Part shown: piece by piece, positions 42,787-44,987 of the stretch
How the letters are laid out: the number at the start of each line of letters is the position of its first letter
How positions within the stretch are numbered: the first letter of the stretch is position 1
Assembly: GCA_021736645.1 (NCBI GenBank)
Contig: JAIPFM010000222.1
Span: 1-44,987, forward strand
Reading direction: 5' to 3'
From: Phycisphaerae bacterium
Lineage (GTDB): Bacteria > Planctomycetota > Phycisphaerae > Sedimentisphaerales > Anaerobacaceae
DNA: 44,987 bases
Notes under the pieces: generated by a model
The model's input: only the letters and a program-made list of their open reading frames with translations
What the model was told of the DNA's origin: nothing
Databases searched by the model: none
Program-made: the position numbers and the translations under genes

Positions 42787-42889
42787 CACAATGCCTCCTG
42801 TAATACTGACCTCAAACGACTGAAAAGACTTTCCAGATTATATCGTGCCTGGATTTGTCTCGTTTTTCCACCGTGTAGGTTAGAGAGTC

Positions 42890-43033
42890 TCTCGCAGAGA
42901 GCGCCGAGGACGCTGAGTTTTTTTTGACTAAGGCTATTTTCTTGGACTATTTCAACACGGCTATCACCGTTGTATTTGAAACAAGGTCCCTGGCCAAAGC
43001 CACGTGTCTCTGCGTTCTCTGCGAGCTCAGCGA
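42890..43033. repeat. Inverted pair of 9-base-period repeats
   Basis: The right array (43007-43033) has three units: tctctgcgt, tctctgcga, gctcagcga. The left array (42890-42917) is the same type on the other strand: tctcgcaga, gagcgccga, ggacgctga. About 89 bases lie between them and contain no obvious gene. The whole 405-base gap between the S9 peptidase start and the GH172 gene end shows no coding region. Confidence 0.75.
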
Positions 43034-43191
43034 GATAATATGTTTGGTTCCGGCCAAAGGCCTCGCTGTCGGACAACCGACAACTTCACGCCATGGGCAT
43101 ATAATTATCCCCTGGATTTGTCCAACCAGACAATGGATCAGTATAGTCTATTTCAGCGTGCGAGGTCCAGCGGAAACTGGTCAGACAGGGC

Positions 43192-44823
43192 CTAATCGTA
43201 CAGGATGGGCTCCTTTTGCCAGTCCTTGTCCGCGTCGTGGCCGTATGCTCTGACGCGAGGTCTGCGCTCGCGCAGGCGCACCGATTCGATGCCGAGGTAA
43301 AGGCCGGTGGATGCAGGATTCTTGCCCACGCATTCGAGACGCAGTGTGTATTTACCCGGTTCGGGCCAGAAGTCCAGGAGATGATACTCGCGACTGACGA
43401 TGTCGGGATGGTACAGATCCATCACCGGGCCCAGCTTAATCCCATTGAGAAAGGCCTGGTATTGGCCGAAGTCATAGGATCGGGTCATGGCCAGCAGGAG
43501 TCTGCGCGGTTCCTTGGTCTGGACCTCAAAGGGGATTTCGATCCAGGCATTCTGTTCCGTGGAAGGGGTATACAGCAGGTGACCATCAGGGTAGCAGGGC
43601 AGGGTCTGCACCGTGACATTGCCCTGGCCGTGATAGTGGGCTTCCGTGACCTTGCGACCCGGGAAGATGAGATCCAGGTTGGGCAAAGCCCTCTGACTGG
43701 CATCCGGCATGGACGGGGTGAAGGTGGGCCGCCCGGTCTGGTACCAGAAGGCCACGCTGGCATAGTCGTCCTCGCGTTCGTTCCAGGAATGCACCTTTTG
43801 CGTGGGATTCTCATCCGAGGAGATCCAGCCGTAGTGTTCGAATGTCACCTTGATGCCCGTGTTGAACACGATCGGGTCACTGATGTGCCAGCGGTAGGCA
43901 CTGGTGTGGCCGCCCACAATACCCCACTGGTCAAAGTAGGGTACGCCGAAATAGGGTGTGCCAGCGACCTTGAGGCCCCAGGCGCTGAGGAAATAATCTT
44001 CCGTGCCTGTGCCCCAGATCGACGGCCTGGCTTCGCCGTCAATGTAGATCTTCTCATCCCCTTCGCCGAACCAGGACGGACTGCGCGTTCGCACACTCAG
44101 CACGGTGCCCACATAGTGTCCCTTGCCCTGCGTATCCAGGACCACATAGTCCTTGCCGTGCTCCGTGGGGTAGGCCTGGTGGTAGCGAGCGTAAAAGTAC
44201 GGTGTGTCTTTTGGGATTTCTTTCTTGATCCAGTCGATGTTGTAGTAGAGCAGGCTGACCGGCTTTTGGCTCTGGTTGACAATCTCGATCCTGGCGGATT
44301 TTCGAAATGGCATGTGCCAGAAGCAGTTGTACGAGTCCGCATCCTCGACCACCACAGGCAGGCTGATCACCTCGCTCCGCCTGCCAAAGCTGTTCGCAAA
44401 GAAATCGCCCACCGGGGCCTCCACGCCCACATGCCCATCCCAGACCATACGCAGGAGCATCTCCTGGTGATTGGCGGAGCCGTTCTTGGCCCAGGTGTGG
44501 GGCGCCGGGCCGAGGAAGGTCATCCAGATATGTGTGATCTCGCCGGAGCCCGTGACATCCATCAGGACCCGGGTCTGACCGGGCAACAGGGATTTGTTGT
44601 CGTAGTTGCTGTTGGGATCCGGCTGGCCGTTTGGATCAAACTGTCCATTGGCGTCGATCTTGTGGGTGGAGGTCTCTCGCATACTGCGTCCGGTCATGGG
44701 GTGAGCCAGATCGCTCAGGCCTTGCGCGTACAGGCCCTCGCACAGGAGGAATAAAAGCGTCCACAGAACACCCCATGCCTTGATGGGAGTCCGGGTGGGA
44801 ATCGTGATTGGCATGTGTCTCAT
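43192..44823 (-). CDS. Exported DUF2961 (GH172-type) glycoside hydrolase
   Basis: 543 residues from ATG 44823, which has AGGA 9 bases upstream; the frame stays open to 44910 but that part lies in a repeat-like region. A signal peptide (hydrophobic core about 17-33, ending LYAQG) precedes a DUF2961 domain. Typical segments are ITHIWMTF, VEAPVGDFFANSFG, YNCFWHMPFRKSARIEI, WFGEGDEKIYIDGEARPSIWGTGTEDYFLSAWG and GGHTSAYRWHISDPIVF. DUF2961 was renamed GH172 after a difructose-anhydride-acting fructofuranosidase; catalytic Glu residues of that family would lie in the GEGDEKIYIDGE and GTGTEDYF segments. The sugar it acts on here is not known. The C-terminal part has VQTKEPRRLLLAMTRSYDFGQYQAFLNG, a jelly-roll pattern. 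Confidence 0.92.
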   Translation of the reverse strand: MRHMPITIPTRTPIKAWGVLWTLLFLLCEGLYAQGLSDLAHPMTGRSMRETSTHKIDANGQFDPNGQPDPNSNYDNKSLLPGQTRVLMDVTGSGEITHIWMTFLGPAPHTWAKNGSANHQEMLLRMVWDGHVGVEAPVGDFFANSFGRRSEVISLPVVVEDADSYNCFWHMPFRKSARIEIVNQSQKPVSLLYYNIDWIKKEIPKDTPYFYARYHQAYPTEHGKDYVVLDTQGKGHYVGTVLSVRTRSPSWFGEGDEKIYIDGEARPSIWGTGTEDYFLSAWGLKVAGTPYFGVPYFDQWGIVGGHTSAYRWHISDPIVFNTGIKVTFEHYGWISSDENPTQKVHSWNEREDDYASVAFWYQTGRPTFTPSMPDASQRALPNLDLIFPGRKVTEAHYHGQGNVTVQTLPCYPDGHLLYTPSTEQNAWIEIPFEVQTKEPRRLLLAMTRSYDFGQYQAFLNGIKLGPVMDLYHPDIVSREYHLLDFWPEPGKYTLRLECVGKNPASTGLYLGIESVRLRERRPRVRAYGHDADKDWQKEPILYD

Positions 44824-44848
44824 GGTTTTAATTCCTGAACAGCAGTTT

Positions 44849-44987
44849 CTAGGAGCCTGTCGGAGTATTCCGGCGTAGGCCCGAGAGCGAGCAATTTTTT
44901 CGCCTGACAAAGACGGCGAAGCAGGCGATGTTTGTTTTATCGTCGATACAGCCGGATGCAGGCAGGCGGAAAAAGGGCCGCTCGAAG
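44849..44987. repeat. Possible dispersed repeat or IS end at the window edge
   Basis: The segment starts CTAGGAGCCTGTCGGAGTAT, which looks like ends of dispersed elements I have seen in environmental genomes. It has an inverted repeat TCGCCTG (44900-44906) / CAGGCGA (44922-44928). An open frame of the neighbouring gene runs through it, probably by chance. The window ends before any transposase could be seen. Confidence 0.3.

Noticed and set aside
43216-44754. A 512-codon plus-strand open frame opposite the GH172-type gene
   Set aside because: The DUF2961 motifs are on the minus strand. The antisense product has no signal peptide or family pattern.

Overview
The window reads as chromosomal DNA of a free-living Gram-negative bacterium with a large secreted proteome, most likely Planctomycetota (Phycisphaerae-like) or a close PVC-type relative. 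The evidence is family content, not a marker gene: a pseudopilin with the H-X9-DG signature, DUF1501 and DUF1800 proteins side by side, an HzsA-like PD40/cytochrome protein, a sulfatase, a DUF2961 (GH172) hydrolase and a one-piece SecDF. No rRNA, tRNA, CRISPR array, integrase or complete transposon is visible.

Layout. Positions 1-416 hold palindromes and a decayed copy of the gene at 1696-2307. Positions 596-6264 (+) encode a pseudopilin-like protein and three exported proteins of unknown function. Positions 6413-12468 (-) hold fbaA, a LysM protein and yajC-secDF. Positions 12692-16521 (+) hold a TPP riboswitch and thiC, then an Mrp/ApbC Fe-S carrier and a superoxide dismutase. lipA (-) and a flavin reductase (+) follow. 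Positions 18364-27462 mix a protease-TPR fusion (-), a Kef-type antiporter fused to a PTS EIIA domain (+), a small PH-like protein (+), a truncated permease relic (+), a two-gene TPR/putative hydrolase operon (-) and a zinc-finger lipoprotein (+). From 27727 to 44823 every gene is on the minus strand: DUF1501, DUF1800, a secreted hypothetical, an ABC-2 exporter, two haem proteins with beta-propellers, a sulfatase, an S9 peptidase and a GH172-type hydrolase.

How the genes work together. yajC and secDF support export of the many secreted products. thiC, mrp, sod and lipA form a loose cofactor, Fe-S and oxidative-stress block: ThiC and LipA are both Fe-S radical-SAM enzymes and Mrp carries Fe-S clusters. 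The long minus-strand run looks like an extracytoplasmic degradation and oxidation set, with a glycan hydrolase, sulfatase, peptidase and c-type cytochromes.

The most unusual signal is in the gaps. Four intergenic sites carry short tandem repeats with an exact 7-base period but different unit sequences, and a fifth carries an inverted pair of 9-base-period repeats. One heptamer array supplies the last codons and the stop of the mrp-like gene. Other notable points are a TPP riboswitch with an enlarged distal loop, a duplication/deletion scar at 136-416, and several unusual domain fusions.
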